From the NCBI GenBank assembly GCA_037176725.1, contig JAZBRS010000026.1:97323501-97387500 (forward strand): a DNA stretch of 64,000 nucleotides. The letters are read 5' to 3'. The notes beneath the pieces are model-generated. The model was not told the origin of the DNA, made no database searches, and worked only from the letters and a program-made list of their open reading frames with translations. Both the position numbers and the translations under genes were made by a program. Shown here in pieces: positions 1-11,165 of the stretch (position 1 is its first letter; each line of letters opens with the position of its first letter). Origin of the DNA: Posidonia oceanica. Taxonomy: Eukaryota > Streptophyta > Magnoliopsida > Alismatales > Posidoniaceae.

Positions 1-1207
1 CTCAGACTGCTCGACCTGGTCCATATCCTCAAGAGCTATAGCACCTCCCGAGAAGATCTGTTTGACCACAAAGGGGCCACGTCAATTAGGTCGGAATTTG
101 CCTCGACCGTCAGGCAAGTGAATGGCGCGCAGAACGAGGTCCCCTGGCTGAAAGTTTCTGGGCTGGACCTTCTTCAAGAATGCTCTGGCCATCCGTTTCT
201 GGTAGCAGCGAGCGTTGTGCATAGCTTGCAGTCTGTGCTCATCAATCAGATTTAGTTGGACACAGCGGTCTTCAACCCATTCTGCCTCTTCCAACTCAGC
301 TTCTCGTAGGATCCGCAGTGAGGGGATCTCTACTTCGACAGGTAACACCGCTTCCATGCCGTATACCAGAGAATACAGGGTGGCTCCCGTCGAGGTCCGG
401 ATTGATGTCCTGTACGCCCAGAGCACGTACGGGAGCTTGTCATGCCAATCCTTGTGGGTTTCTGCCATCTTCTTCAGGATTTTAACAATGTTCTTGTTTG
501 CAGACTCCACCGCTCCGTTCATCTGTGGCCAGTAGGGCGAGGATCTATGATGCTTGATCTTGAGACTCTGCAGGTATTCCTTGATCCTTTTGGCAATGAA
601 GTTTGTGCCATTATCAGAGATGACAGAGTGCGGGACCCTATATCGGGCAACGATATTGTTCCTGATAAACTTTTCTGTTGCCACAGCAGTGACTGTCTTA
701 TAAGAGGCTGCTTCCACCCACTTGGTAAAGTAATCGATCGCTACTAGAATGTAATGATGACCATTTGAAGCAGCCGGGTGGATGGCGCCAATGACGTCGA
801 TCCCCCCAGGTGGAGAAAGGCCATGGCGAAGACATGTTATGCAGTTGTTGTGGGGGGGCCTTGATGAAGTTACCATGGATCTGGCAGTTGTGGCATCTAC
901 ACACGAATCGGCAGTAGTCTGCTTCCATGGTCTGCCAGAAATATCCTTGGAGCATGATCTTCTTGGCCAAGAGGACGCCATTCATGTGCGGGCCACAGGT
1001 CCCCGCATGCACTTGAAGCATCAACATGTCAGCCTCTGATCTGTTCAGGCAGTACAGTAGCATCTGATTATATGACCTTCTGTACAGCTGCCCAGCCCCC
1101 AACACATACTTTGACGCCAGACGCGCCAGAGTTCTCTTGTCTGCTGCCGCGGTATCAAGAGGAAAGCTGCTAGACTCTAGGAAAGATTTTATGTCTTGAT
1201 ACCAGGG
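1..1207 (-). pseudogene. Element A integrase (frameshifted, C-terminus cut by window edge)
   Basis: This is the integrase part of pol, which inserts element cDNA into the genome. The N-terminal zinc-binding region is visible (HAGTCGPH followed by CRCHNCQ). The core has D in IDVIG (~795), D in SDNGTNF (~610) and E in AVESANK (~510), giving the D,D-35-E triad. A GPF-type C-terminal region (RGPF) follows the stop at 82-84 and stays open to position 1. Three breaks are seen: a TAG at 1,208-1,210 just upstream, a run of six C at 802-807 where element C has five (one extra base, shifting frame after FSTWG), and TGA at 82-84 replacing the W of PNWRGPF. Identity with the integrase of element C is high along its length. 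Confidence 0.93.
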
Positions 1208-3121
1208 CTACTCCTCTGCTGGATCCGCCTCTTCTATGCTCAGGCAATGTGCAGGCTGCCCAATGCGGGTAACAGATACATCCACTGTGCTGTCTTCAGG
1301 TATAGTGAGCCAGGATGCCAGAGTTGCTAGCGCGTCTGCGTACGCGTTCTTTGCTCTGTTCATGTATGTGAAGCAGATGCTCTCAAACTCTTCCATCAGC
1401 CTCAGCAGGTGTTCGTGATACGGCACAAGTTTGGGATCTTTTGTCCTCCAGTCGCCGTTCACTTGAGAAATCACTAGCATGGCATCACCGTGCACATGCA
1501 GCTTCCGCGCCTTATGCTCGAGGGCGACTTTCAACCCTAGGATGCATGCTTCATATTCCGCTTCATTGTTTGTGCAGGTGAAAGTCAGCTTCCTCGCAAA
1601 AGGAATCATCTGTCCCTGGGGCGTGGTCAGCATTGCGCCTACGCCTCGGCCCTTTTTGTTGACAGCGCCATCAAAGTAGAGCTGCCATTCCTCTTGTTTT
1701 TCAGGATCTTTCTCTTCAGAGTCCTCCATTGCAAAGAGGATGTCCTCGTCAGGGAACTGCGTCTGGAGGGGTTGGTATTTAAGCAGAGGAAGATCAGCAA
1801 GATGGTCTGCCATGGCCTGACCTTTCATGGATTTCTGTGTGACAAAGGTGATGTCGTACTGAGACAATAACACCTGCCACTTAGCACATCTGCCTACCAT
1901 GGCCGGCTTTTGAAAGAGGAACTTGATAGGATCATGCCGGCATAAGAGCTGAACTGGGTATGCCATCATGTAGTGCCTTAGTTTCTGTGCAGCCCAGACA
2001 AGGGACAAGCAGGTCTTCTCTAGTGTACTGTACCTGGCTTCGCATTCATTAAACTTCTTGCTCAGGTAATAGATGGTGCGCTCCTTTCTACCAGATTTGT
2101 CATGTTGGCCTAAGATGGCGCCCATGGAATGCTGCGTGGTAGAAAGGTAGAGAAGCAAAGGTTTCCCCGGTGTAGGGGGAACCAGGACAGGAGGCTTGAT
2201 CAACAGCTGCTTGATCTTGGCAAATGCAGCCTGACACTCCTCGCTCCAGTCGATTTGCGCATTCTTCTTCAGGAGCTTGAATATAGGTTCACAGATGGGC
2301 GTAAGCTGTGCAATAAAGCAGCTGATATACTGTAAACGCCCAAGCAGACTTCTGGCCTCCTTTTCCGTTCTGGGGGGTGGCATGTCCACGATGGCTTTTG
2401 CTTTCATCGGGTCCACCTCAATCCCGCTTTGGCTAACAATGTAGCCGAGCAGTTTGCCAGAAGACACCCCGAATACACACTTCTTGGGATTCAGGCGCAA
2501 TTTGTATTTCCGTAGACGATCAAGGAGCTTTTTTAGACAGGCAAGATGGTCTTCAGGCTCTCTGGTTTTAGCAATCATGTCGTCTACGTAGACCTCTACT
2601 TCTTGGTGCATGAGGTCGTGGAACAGCGCAGTCATGGCCCTCTGATAGGTCGCACCAGCATTCTTCAGACCAAATGGCATGACTTGGTAGCAGAAGACTC
2701 CCCAAGGGGTGATGAATGAAGTCTTTTCCATGTCTTCTTCTGCCATTTTAACTTGGTTATATCCAGAAAAGCCATCCATGAAGGAGAGCATCTTGTGGCC
2801 CACTGTATTGTCGACTAGGACGTCAATGTGAGGCAATGGGAAGTCGTCCTTGGGACTCGCCTTGTTCAGGTCCCTATAGTCGATGCAGATCCGGACTCGG
2901 CCATCTTTCTTGGGCACAGGTACAATGTTTGTCAGCCACTCAGGATAAAGAACAACCTTCAGAAAGTTGACTCTGAGCTGCTTCATTATCTCTTCTTTGA
3001 TCATGAGCAGCCACTGCGGTCGCCATCTTCTTAGTTTCTGCTTCACTGGCTTGGCATCCGGGTTTAAGGGCAGATTGTGCACCATTATCTCTATGTCAAG
3101 GCCGACCATATCCTCGTAACT
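1208..3121 (-). pseudogene. Element A reverse transcriptase, degenerate RNase H and second RNase H
   Basis: This is the pol core that copies element RNA to DNA. The RT holds the YVDD catalytic box at 2,579-2,590, preceded by MPFGLKNAGATYQRAM and followed by LLGYIVS. The first RNase H (~1,790-2,170) has lost the usual first aspartate (LYLSTTQHSMGA where TDAS-type sequence is expected) but keeps YSTLEK. A second RNase H (~1,330-1,690) looks complete, with FDGA, NEAEYEA, HGDAMLV and YADALA supplying D-E-D-D. A degenerate first domain plus an acquired archaeal-type second one is characteristic of Tat elements. The frame is open over 633 codons. Stops TAG at 3,122-3,124 (W in FAWSY of element C) and 1,208-1,210 bound it. 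Confidence 0.95.
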
Positions 3122-5065
3122 CTAGGCGAAGATATCCGCATATTCTTTCAAAAATGCGATGAACTCTGTTCGAGCCTGGGAGGACAGCTGAGCACTGATA
3201 CGAACTTCTCTGACTTCCTCAGCTGTGCCGATGTTGACAACCTCTGTTTCTTCTTCAACATGGAGGTTGGGGCCTTCTGGGTCGTCGTCATAGGGCCGGA
3301 ACTCGGGCAATGGTTCGTCAATCTCATCCATGCCCGTATCGTCCTCCTCTCCATAAGCAATAAGTTCTGAAAGGATCTCTTTCTCAAAGGAAGGACTTGT
3401 GATGTCGAAAGAGTGTATATGTTCTGTTGCTTGGCCCTGGTGACGCTTCAGGATGGTCACGCTCACTCGAGTATTCTTGTAGCCTCGGCGCGTGACCTCC
3501 GTCCCAGCAACTCCTTCTACTGTTTGCTCTGGCCTGACTGATTCTGCTGAGTGCTCCGCTAATACTGCTGAAGGCCTTGCTGATTCTGCCGCTGATACCG
3601 CTGATGGCCCTGCTACTAAGGCTGCTAACAACTCTGCTACTGATTCTGCTTTCTCCTCTATTACTGGTGCTGCTTGGACTACTAGTGCTTCCTCCTCTGA
3701 GTCTTCTAATGTGCTTGTGGAGGGTATGCCGGATCGACGGCTGATCTGGGCACTGCCGCTCGCTATGCTGCCCCAGTGAGGCATGTGTTGCACAAACCAC
3801 CTTGACTCGCCTTCTGGTTGGAGAGTAATGAGCTCATCTAGTCTAGGGGAGTCCAACGTTGCTGAGCCTTCTTCCAGGACCATGATAGAGGCATGGTCTT
3901 CTTGCAGAGGAGGGTCCGTAACCACGGCTTTCCCTTTCCTTTCTGCGGCTCGATGCTCTGCCAGGTCTTCTGCAATCGACTTGATTTGTTCTTGATAAAG
4001 TAGCTCTAAGTCGGACATCCATGAATCGACCTGGGCTTCTATCGCCACTCCTTCCTCCTCGTCTGAGGGTGAGTCGACGTAGTAGGCGCCGGGGGCCTGC
4101 GGCACTGGCCCGGCTGCAAGACGGATCGCTGCCCTCGGAATTTGCATGATCTGGCTCATGGGCGCGCCTGATAATGGCAGCTTTGGCGTGGGAGATCCAA
4201 ACAGACTGGTCAGTGGGGCCACAGATGGGTATGCTGCCAGAGTCACTGTTGCAGGTGGAGGGCAGGCAGAGGTGCTCTTCTAAGGGCTCAAGGGCCGGGA
4301 GACTATGGTGCTTAGTTGGTCCTCTGCACCTGGTTGTGACTGTGAGAATGCAGCTTCTGATACCATGGGAGCCTGCCATGAGAGTTGTTGTTTTGCGGCA
4401 GGACGATGCGAAGCGGACTACGCCGACTGCATTTTCAGTGATGCGGCCGCTGGAGTGGGCTGAGTTGCACTGCTGACTGAATTGATGGGCTGTTCCTCCA
4501 GAAAGAGTGACAGTGGCACTGGTGCGACTGCGACCGCAGGTAGCCTGCCCGATTCTGCCAGAAGGAGTGTCTCTAACTCCTGTACCACTGCTGCCTGTAC
4601 TTGTGATGCAGATGTGGCTGCAAAAGTGTGAGAGCTTGCCAGTTCTGCCACAGAGCCTGCTGAGCTGTCTGCTGTATCTGCTGGAGGGAGAGCTGAACAA
4701 ACTGACTGTGGTGCCTCTGTGCTGATCATTGCCTTGCTGCCAGTTGGGACTGCCTCTACTGCACCAGACTGCTCCTCATCCGAGTAGTAGTCCTCAATGC
4801 AGACCCAGTCTTCTGTCGGCACCGCGGCTTGATCATCGGTCGATCCCAGAACTCCTGCACTGGTGAAGTTAGTGAGATCTCTGGGGATGGCTGGCTCTTG
4901 ATTCTTGAGCTGAAGGCAGTGATCTTCGTTGAGCTTGGGTTCGTAACAGAGGCCTTCAGATTTCCTCCGCTCCACCGCTGCGATCGGCTCTGCGATCCCC
5001 TGGCCGTGATGCCCGAGCGGTGTACCCTTTATGTAACCCCACCTGTGACATACATTCTCGACCAT
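3122..5065 (-). pseudogene. Element A protease-RT linker region (low-complexity polyprotein segment)
   Basis: This is the polyprotein segment between protease and RT, rich in Ala, Ser and Glu, with no recognised enzyme motif. 4,418-5,065 and 3,122-4,246 are open in the same frame as gag and RT. The piece between them (~4,247-4,417) is frameshifted: a conserved-looking EEHL stretch is read in another frame. The distal part ends in an acidic stretch (HVEEETE) and then the conserved run into RT. Element C has a matching but equally broken linker at 50,069-51,600. No function can be assigned; it may be a spacer or a cleaved peptide. Confidence 0.7.
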
Positions 5066-6214
5066 TCAGAAGGGGTTGCTGTGAACGGCCAAGGAGTTGA
5101 CATGTTCAAGATCAGGAATGAAGTTAACCAGCTCGCACCGATTAATGCGATATAAGGCTTCAGAAGTCTCGGGGTCAAACGGGATAGCTTGTGAAGACAC
5201 GGGGGAGACTGCTTCGATCCGCTCCTTCTCAAAGTTCTCCACCATGACGACAATGACATCATCACCGCGACGGTACTTTATCATCCGATGGAGGGTCGAA
5301 GGAAGGACCTGATGCTTGTGGAGCCAAGGGCGCCCAAGTAGAAGATTGAAGTTCGGCTTCAAGTCGACGACATAGAATTCTACATCGAAGACGACTGGGC
5401 CGATAGCAAGGGGAATAATCAGGATCCCTAGAGCGTCATGGTGGGTGTTGTCAAAAGCTGTCATTCCCTTCACGGCTGGCGTGATGTCCTCGGCTTTGAA
5501 TCCGAGCTTGGTTGCAGTACGCAAGGGGCAGACGTTAAGGCCTGACCCATTATCAACCAGCGTTAGGGGAATGCGAAAGTTTTTGAACTGAACCATGACG
5601 AACAGAGGTTGATTATGATTAATCCCCACCGGAGGTAGTTCATCACTTGTAAAAGAGATGACCTGGGGCTCTGCAATCATCCCTACCATGCTTTCCAAGG
5701 CTGAAGGCTCAATAGACTGGGACACACGGACAGCCTGGAACACGCGAAGAAAAGCCTCGCGGTGTTCGGCAGAGGTGTGGATCAGATCCCAAATGGAAAT
5801 GTCAGCTTTGACCTTCTTAAGTTGGGAGGTTATGTCTGCCTTGGGTTGGTTCTTTTTGGCAACAGGAGGGGTTGTTTTGGCAAGCTCTAAGGGAGTAGTG
5901 GCAGGAAGTTGGGCCGCTACAGGTTGGGCAGGGATTTGGCTTGCTACAGGTTGATTTGAGGTTGGATCTGCTACAGGTTGGTTGGAGGGTGGGGGCATAG
6001 CAGGTTTAGGGTGATTTAGCCTAATTGCCGGTGCTGGGGGCCTGTAGACCCTCCCCGATCGCGTTACTTCCGCACACATTTCTGTGGTGTAGCTGTAAGG
6101 GACGCGATGGGTGTCCAAGGTTAAGTCAATAACCACTGGAGCACGTGCTGTGAGCACAGGAGGGGTTACAGGGGGACCTACTGGGTATTGAGGTCTACTT
6201 GGAGGGTATGGTTG
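5066..6214 (-). pseudogene. Element A aspartic protease
   Basis: This is the retropepsin-like protease that would cut the Gag-Pol polyprotein. The active-site loop reads LVDNGSGLNVCP, with the aspartate codon at about 5,552-5,554. The D-N-G-S form, rather than D-S/T-G, is seen in Tat/Ogre-type elements. The downstream LLGRPWLHKH motif is the usual second conserved block of plant gypsy proteases. The N-terminal part (VVIDLTLDTHRVPY and a Pro/Gln-rich stretch) links to Gag. The frame continues from gag across a TAA at 6,215-6,217 and ends at TGA 5,066-5,068, where element C has a CGG codon. The domain itself is uninterrupted for about 360 codons. Confidence 0.9.
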
Positions 6215-8773
6215 TTAGGGTGGGAAGGCTGGGGCAGGTTGTGGTCTGCCTAGAAGGTGTACAGGGGATTCTATCTGAGGTCGCCCTAAGAGGTGGACGG
6301 GGGATCTAGGCTGGGCCCTAGCTAGAAGGTGTACAGGGGATTGAGCCTGAGGAAGCACAGCGGGGGGCACGAAGGGGCGCTCCGGCCTGGCACGCGGTCG
6401 GATCGTGTGAATTCCTGACTCGGAGCCGGCAACTGCCGCAAGATAGAGATTTACAGGGAAAGGCTCAGAAATATCAGAGATAAGATCAGAAGGGTCTACC
6501 ACAGAGGTAGTAGGCCCAGAAGGGAAGACAGAGTGGATGCCTAAGGTTCCCGCCCCTCCCGGATAAGAGTGCTCCGGTAAGGGTTGGTGGATGATGCCAG
6601 AATGAGGGGGAACAGCTGAATGTGCAGATGCATGTGTGTGTGCTTGAGTGGATGCCTCGTGCGTGTCAACCACAATCGTTCCCGATTCGATTAAATCCTG
6701 AATGGCGTTCCGCAAGGAGTAGCAATTGTCCATCGAGTGCCCGGTACTTCGATGGAAATTGCAGAAGAGGTTCGCCCTAAACCAATGCGGCAAAGGATTT
6801 GGAAGCGGACGAACCTCTAGGAACTTCAGGAGCGATGCAACCTTTGGCAAGATGACCGTGAGTGGTTCCACCAGTGGGGCGAATTTCCGCTTCTCAGTGG
6901 GTGGCCTTCTTTGCCTCTGGTATGAGCCTTGTTGAACCGGTGCGGCGGGGTAGACCGGTCTAGCGGTGGTTGTGATTTGTGGTGTGGGTGGATTCCTAAG
7001 TGCAGGAGCGTACACCATTTGAGCTGGGGTAGGCCGGGATGGCAGGCGAACAGGCACAACTAGGGAGTCGACGAATGCAACAGTGGTTTTCGGCGAGTCC
7101 TTCCTCTTCGGGCGGTTGTTGCTGCTGCCGCTGTTGTTGTTGGAGGCGCTGCTGTTGGCACAGTTACTGCTGATCGCGGCCTGCTTAGCGAACGCAGAGA
7201 GAGCCGGGAAGTTGCCACTCCGCAAAGAACTCTCCACGCGCGCTCCAGCTCTGATGAGTGCTGCAAAAGTAGTGACTGGTTGGATGCTAAGCAGAGCTCC
7301 AAGAGATGGCTGTGCTCCTTTGATGACGATCTCAATAGACTCCTCGTCAGAGGGTCTATCTCAAACTTGAGAGGCAAGGGTGCGCCAGCGGCCGACGTAC
7401 TCCCCGAACGGCTCGCTGGAATTCTGCTTGATTGCGATCAAGTCCGCCTGCTTTGGGACCAGATCGAGGTTGAAGGAGTATTGTTCCAGGAACGCCTGAC
7501 TGAGGTCATTCCAAGTCTTGATGGCTGACATATCAAGCGATGTGAACCACTTGAGTGCCGGCCCAGTCAAACTCTTCTGGAACAGGCGGATTAGCAACCT
7601 CTCGTCAGCCTGAAGCTGAGCGAGATCACCGCAATATGCCTTCAGGTGTGCCACGGGGCAGCCCCTACCATTGTATTTCTCGAAGTCCGGGATTTTGAAC
7701 TTCGGACGGAGTACTGCCTCTGGAAAACAGCAGAGGTCCCGAAATTGGTAGGTCTGGTGCTCAATACCCTGCACCAGTCGTAGTGCCTTCTCCAAGACGT
7801 CCATCCGGTTGTTGATGGGGTCCGGAGTTGCTGCTATAGGGGAGGGATCAGCAGGGGTAGTGAGCACATATGCCGAATGGGTCGCACCTAAGTGCTCCTC
7901 CGGATCTACCATAGCGTCGCCTGGTGGAGCAACGGGATGGCCGGCGTATCCGTGCTGGGGAACTGTGTATGCAGGAGTGTATGCAGGATGCTGGGCTTGA
8001 TGCAAAGGAGAAGAGTAAATGCCATGCTGTGCTGTGATAGGGGTAGGATGACGGAGCACCAGTTGCTGTACAGGCGGGGTGCCAGATAGCGAGCTAGTGA
8101 GGTACTGGGCTCCAGCCGGTCCGAAGGACTGACCACCAGGGGGAAGAGGAGCATGCTGTGCTAGGTGTTGTGCCGTAGGAGGCGGTAAACGGGCCCCCAT
8201 CGTCGGAACCGTGAGCAGTTGAGATGATGGTCGAGGTGGAGGTGTGGAGGTAGATGCATGAAATGTAGGGACTAGCCTCAAAAGAACCTCAGGGACGATA
8301 GGAGCACAAGAAGGACGAACTGATAGAGCCATGCCCTGCAGTCTTTGGGCAAGCTCCATCAGGTGCTGGTACTGCGCCTCAGGCATCTCGCCAGTGGGGA
8401 CGCTGAAGTGCAGTGCCGGCGAAGGTTGAGAGACAAATGGCGCGGACACAGACTGTCCGGGAGGAAAAGGTTCTACAGTAAAAGTCACAGCAGCAGTAGG
8501 AGGGATGTCAAAGGCGACGTATCCCTGGGATGGAGGGGGCAGTGGCGTCTCCGCAGCGCGAGTAACGGTCATCAAGATAGACTCGGTGACCGGATCCGGA
8601 GGAAGAGATGCTTGCCACTGTCCCGGGACATACTGAGATCCTAGAGGCGTCAGGGGAGGAAACCCTGGCGTCGGAGGGGGAACAAAAGGGACAGAAGGAA
8701 CGACCGGAGGGGTCGGAATGGAAACACCCTCCGTGACAGGAGTAAAGAGAGGCTCACTGACGTACTGGGCCAT
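6215..8773 (-). pseudogene. gag: Element A gag
   Basis: This is the capsid/nucleocapsid polyprotein that would form the particle and bind element RNA. The start is set at the ATG of MAQY (8,771-8,773) because element B's gag begins MAQYTGEP and element C's begins MDQRAIEP; an upstream in-frame ATG at 8,818 lies in poorly conserved sequence. A long Pro/Ala/Gln-rich N-terminal third precedes the conserved capsid-like block (YQFRDLC to GEYVGRW, ~7,370-7,760). A C-x2-H-x4-H-x4-C knuckle is at 6,722-6,763 (CNFHRSTGHSMDNC), with His in place of the second Cys of the common knuckle. TGA at 7,361-7,363 stands where element C has CGC. TAA at 6,215-6,217 separates gag from protease in the same frame. 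Confidence 0.92.
6722..6763 (-). other. Variant Gag zinc knuckle C-x2-H-x4-H-x4-C in element A
   Basis: The residues are CNFHRSTGHSMDNC. Spacing equals the CCHC nucleocapsid knuckle but the second ligand is His. The same CHHC form is in element B (25,411-25,452), and the whole region is missing from element C. Confidence 0.85.
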
Positions 8774-10184
8774 TACTGACCTAGAACGCGTGAGAATAGG
8801 GCTGCGACGGGTGTGCAAACGGCGATTCCTAATAGGAGCTATTGTTGCAAAGGCGGATAGCTCGGAAAAGGAATGGTCACGAATAAGGTCACAACAGGAG
8901 TGTCAACAAGGGTCGGTACTCAAGCTCTAGCAAGGGGAACTCGCTTACCGATCACCGCTGACACAAATAGAAGGAAACTGAGGTTAGAAACTGAAAAGAC
9001 GGATGCAAATGAGTTAAGTTAAATGGCATGAATGATATGCATGCTTTCTAGTATGCCCCCTTACCTAACTAGTGTATCTTAGCAGGTGATCTACTTCGGG
9101 TATCCCTGGGTGTACGGGTCACCGACTCAGGTCAGAAAAGTGGGTTCCCTGCCTAACTCCTGGCCCAGAGCTCAGGTAATGACAGGGTGGTGCGTTGGTG
9201 GCCTCTACCCCGCCAAAGCGTGGGTGGTACCCTCTACTAACACCGACATGACCCCTGAACAAAGGGGGGACAGACCGACTGACTCGCGCCATGCCCAAAG
9301 CAGTGGAACAAGAGGCCGGGACTGTCCTTTGCAGACTAATAGGTGGACTCAGATGAGAAGATGCATGCCCTATATGATGCTTATGCAAATGATTAAAGTC
9401 TTTTATCTTGCACATTTTATTAACCCAAGGGGGTGAAGGATTGTTTGAAGTCTCTAGTTACTCCTAGAAGTTCCTTTTACTTGCCATTTTTAGTTAACCA
9501 TGGGGAGAGCAAACAAGTCTCTACTATCCTAGGCATGGCATGTGCGAAAGGGAAGAAAATCAGTCAAATATGGCAGGCAAACAACATACAACACGGCAAA
9601 AGGCAAGTGCATGGCATGTGTGAGTGTTCGTAAGCATGATAGTGAAGAAAAAGCATTCATCGTGTCAAAAGGCATATATGCAAGGCATGTGCGTGCGTAG
9701 TGACATAGCAAATGTGTAAGGGAAGCATTCAGCATTCAAAAAGCATGCATTGTTGCCAAACAAGTATGTAGACATGCATTGCAGGAAATGAAGCAATAAT
9801 AAGCAAGCAAGATAAAGAAAAATAAAGGCTGTAAAGCAAGTAAGAGCAGAAGCAAAGAAATAAGTAAGCTGTAAAGCAAGTAAGAGCAGAAGCAAGGAAA
9901 TAAGTAAATAAATAAGCAACCGAGGCAAAGCAAAGCAAAACAGAGCGTAAACCGAGGCAAAGGAGGTGCAAAACCTAAGCAGAGTAGCCACGAGGCGACT
10001 CGCTAGGAGTTTGCACAGAAAAGCGAGCAAAACAGGCACTAAAGCAAACAAAGAAAGCAATTCTCAAGCGAGCAAAAGCGAAAACATGACAGACAAGCAA
10101 GCAGACAAGGCAGACAAAGGCACAAAGGCAAACAAAGATGCAAAGCAAGCAGGCGAAAGCAAAGGCGAAAGCCGGAATCTGCTA
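8774..10184 (-). other. Element A untranslated leader between primer site and gag
   Basis: This is 1.4 kb without a credible ORF. It is homologous to the leaders of B (16,441-17,446) and C (45,154-46,354): all three contain the block around 9,110-9,350 with CCCCCCTTTGTTCAGGGGTC-like sequence and the GGTCGTGTCGG-type word. The part next to the primer site (9,750-10,180) is dominated by AAGCAAG/AAAGCAAA low-complexity repeats. Long leaders are usual for Tat/Ogre elements and may hold packaging or translation signals. No motif can be named. Confidence 0.75.
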
Positions 10185-10202
10185 TCCCCAGCGGAGTCGC
10201 CA
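10185..10202 (-). other. Primer-binding site for tRNA-Arg (element A)
   Basis: The plus strand reads TCCCCAGCGGAGTCGCCA, which equals the 3' end of plant tRNA-Arg(ACG) including the final CCA region as recalled. On the element (minus) strand it is therefore the 18-nt complement that anneals the primer. One base (10,203) separates it from the LTR end. This fixes the LTR boundary and the element's orientation. Confidence 0.92.
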
Positions 10203-10869
10203 CTGTAGTAATCCCAATCAGAATCAGGCTTACTATTGGCGGCGATGTCCGAGGAGGAGGGCTCAACTCGAAAACACTTAAAATAGAGGAGAAACGATAA
10301 GAAAAGAAAAAGATAAGACAATTCAGAGTCGCCACCGTGTCCATTATCGGGAGACAAGGAAAATCGGGGAAATGCATGAGTTAACACGCAAAACCAAGCA
10401 AGAAATGCAAAGCAAAGCAATGCAAAGGAAAACAAATGCAAATGCATGCAAATGAGATGACTCATGCCTAGGATGAGGGCGATATGGTCATTGCGGGCCA
10501 AAAGACTGGGCAAGGACTTCTGTTACATGCGGGGAAGGTGTTAGGCACCCCCGACATGCCCGAGAATCGGTCTTTCTAGGCTTACACTCGCATACGCAGG
10601 GAAATGCAGATTTGAATGCCTAAATGCCAATGAATGCCAGAATGAATGCTCATAGGTGTGCTCTAAGTGGTAGGATGCAATGCAAGGAAAGTAAACGTGC
10701 AGTCTAAGTGCTCAGCAGCGTTGTCTGTGTTCCGAACCGGGCGAAACCTGGCTCATGAGAACTCCAGGCAGTAAGCATCACTGCCCTATATGCAAATGCA
10801 AGCGGAGAAGCAAAACAACGGTAAAACCATGCAGATGCAGGCGACATGCAAGAGAAAATGACGTAAAGC

Positions 10870-11165
10870 ATGCGAAATAATGCAAGAAACGAGAGCAGCA
10901 CGTAAAACGGTGCAAGAAAACAAGATCGGCACGCAAAACAGTGCTAGAAACAAAGTGGGCACGCGAAACAGTGCCAAAAGCGAAGCGGGCACGCAAAACG
11001 GTGCCAAGAGCGAAGCGGGCATGCAAAACGGTGCCAAAGACAAAGCGGGCATGCAGAACGGTGCCAAAGACAAAGCGGGCACGCGAAACGGTGCCAAAAG
11101 CAAAGCGGGCATGCAAAGCGGTGCCAACGACAAAGCGGGCACGCAAAACGGTGCCAAAAGCAGCG
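10870..11165. repeat. 30-bp minisatellite inside LTR of element A
   Basis: About ten head-to-tail copies of a 30-bp unit built on GCAAAACGGTGCCAAAAGC and AAAGCGGGCAC. Because 30 is divisible by three, several frames stay open and give periodic peptide-like translations; these are not taken as proteins. S1 has a matching array at ~19,030-19,320, and B's 3' LTR has a shorter related array at ~32,505-32,620. Confidence 0.9.

Noticed and set aside
3384..3800. Ser/Arg-rich ORF and other alternative-frame ORFs within A gag-pol (for example 3,843-4,700)
   Set aside because: Shadow frames of the low-complexity linker. The conserved frame is the one continuous with gag and RT.
10185..10202. tRNA-Arg gene fragment
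   Set aside because: Only the 18-nt 3' end of the tRNA is present and it abuts an LTR, so it is a primer-binding site; no cloverleaf is possible.
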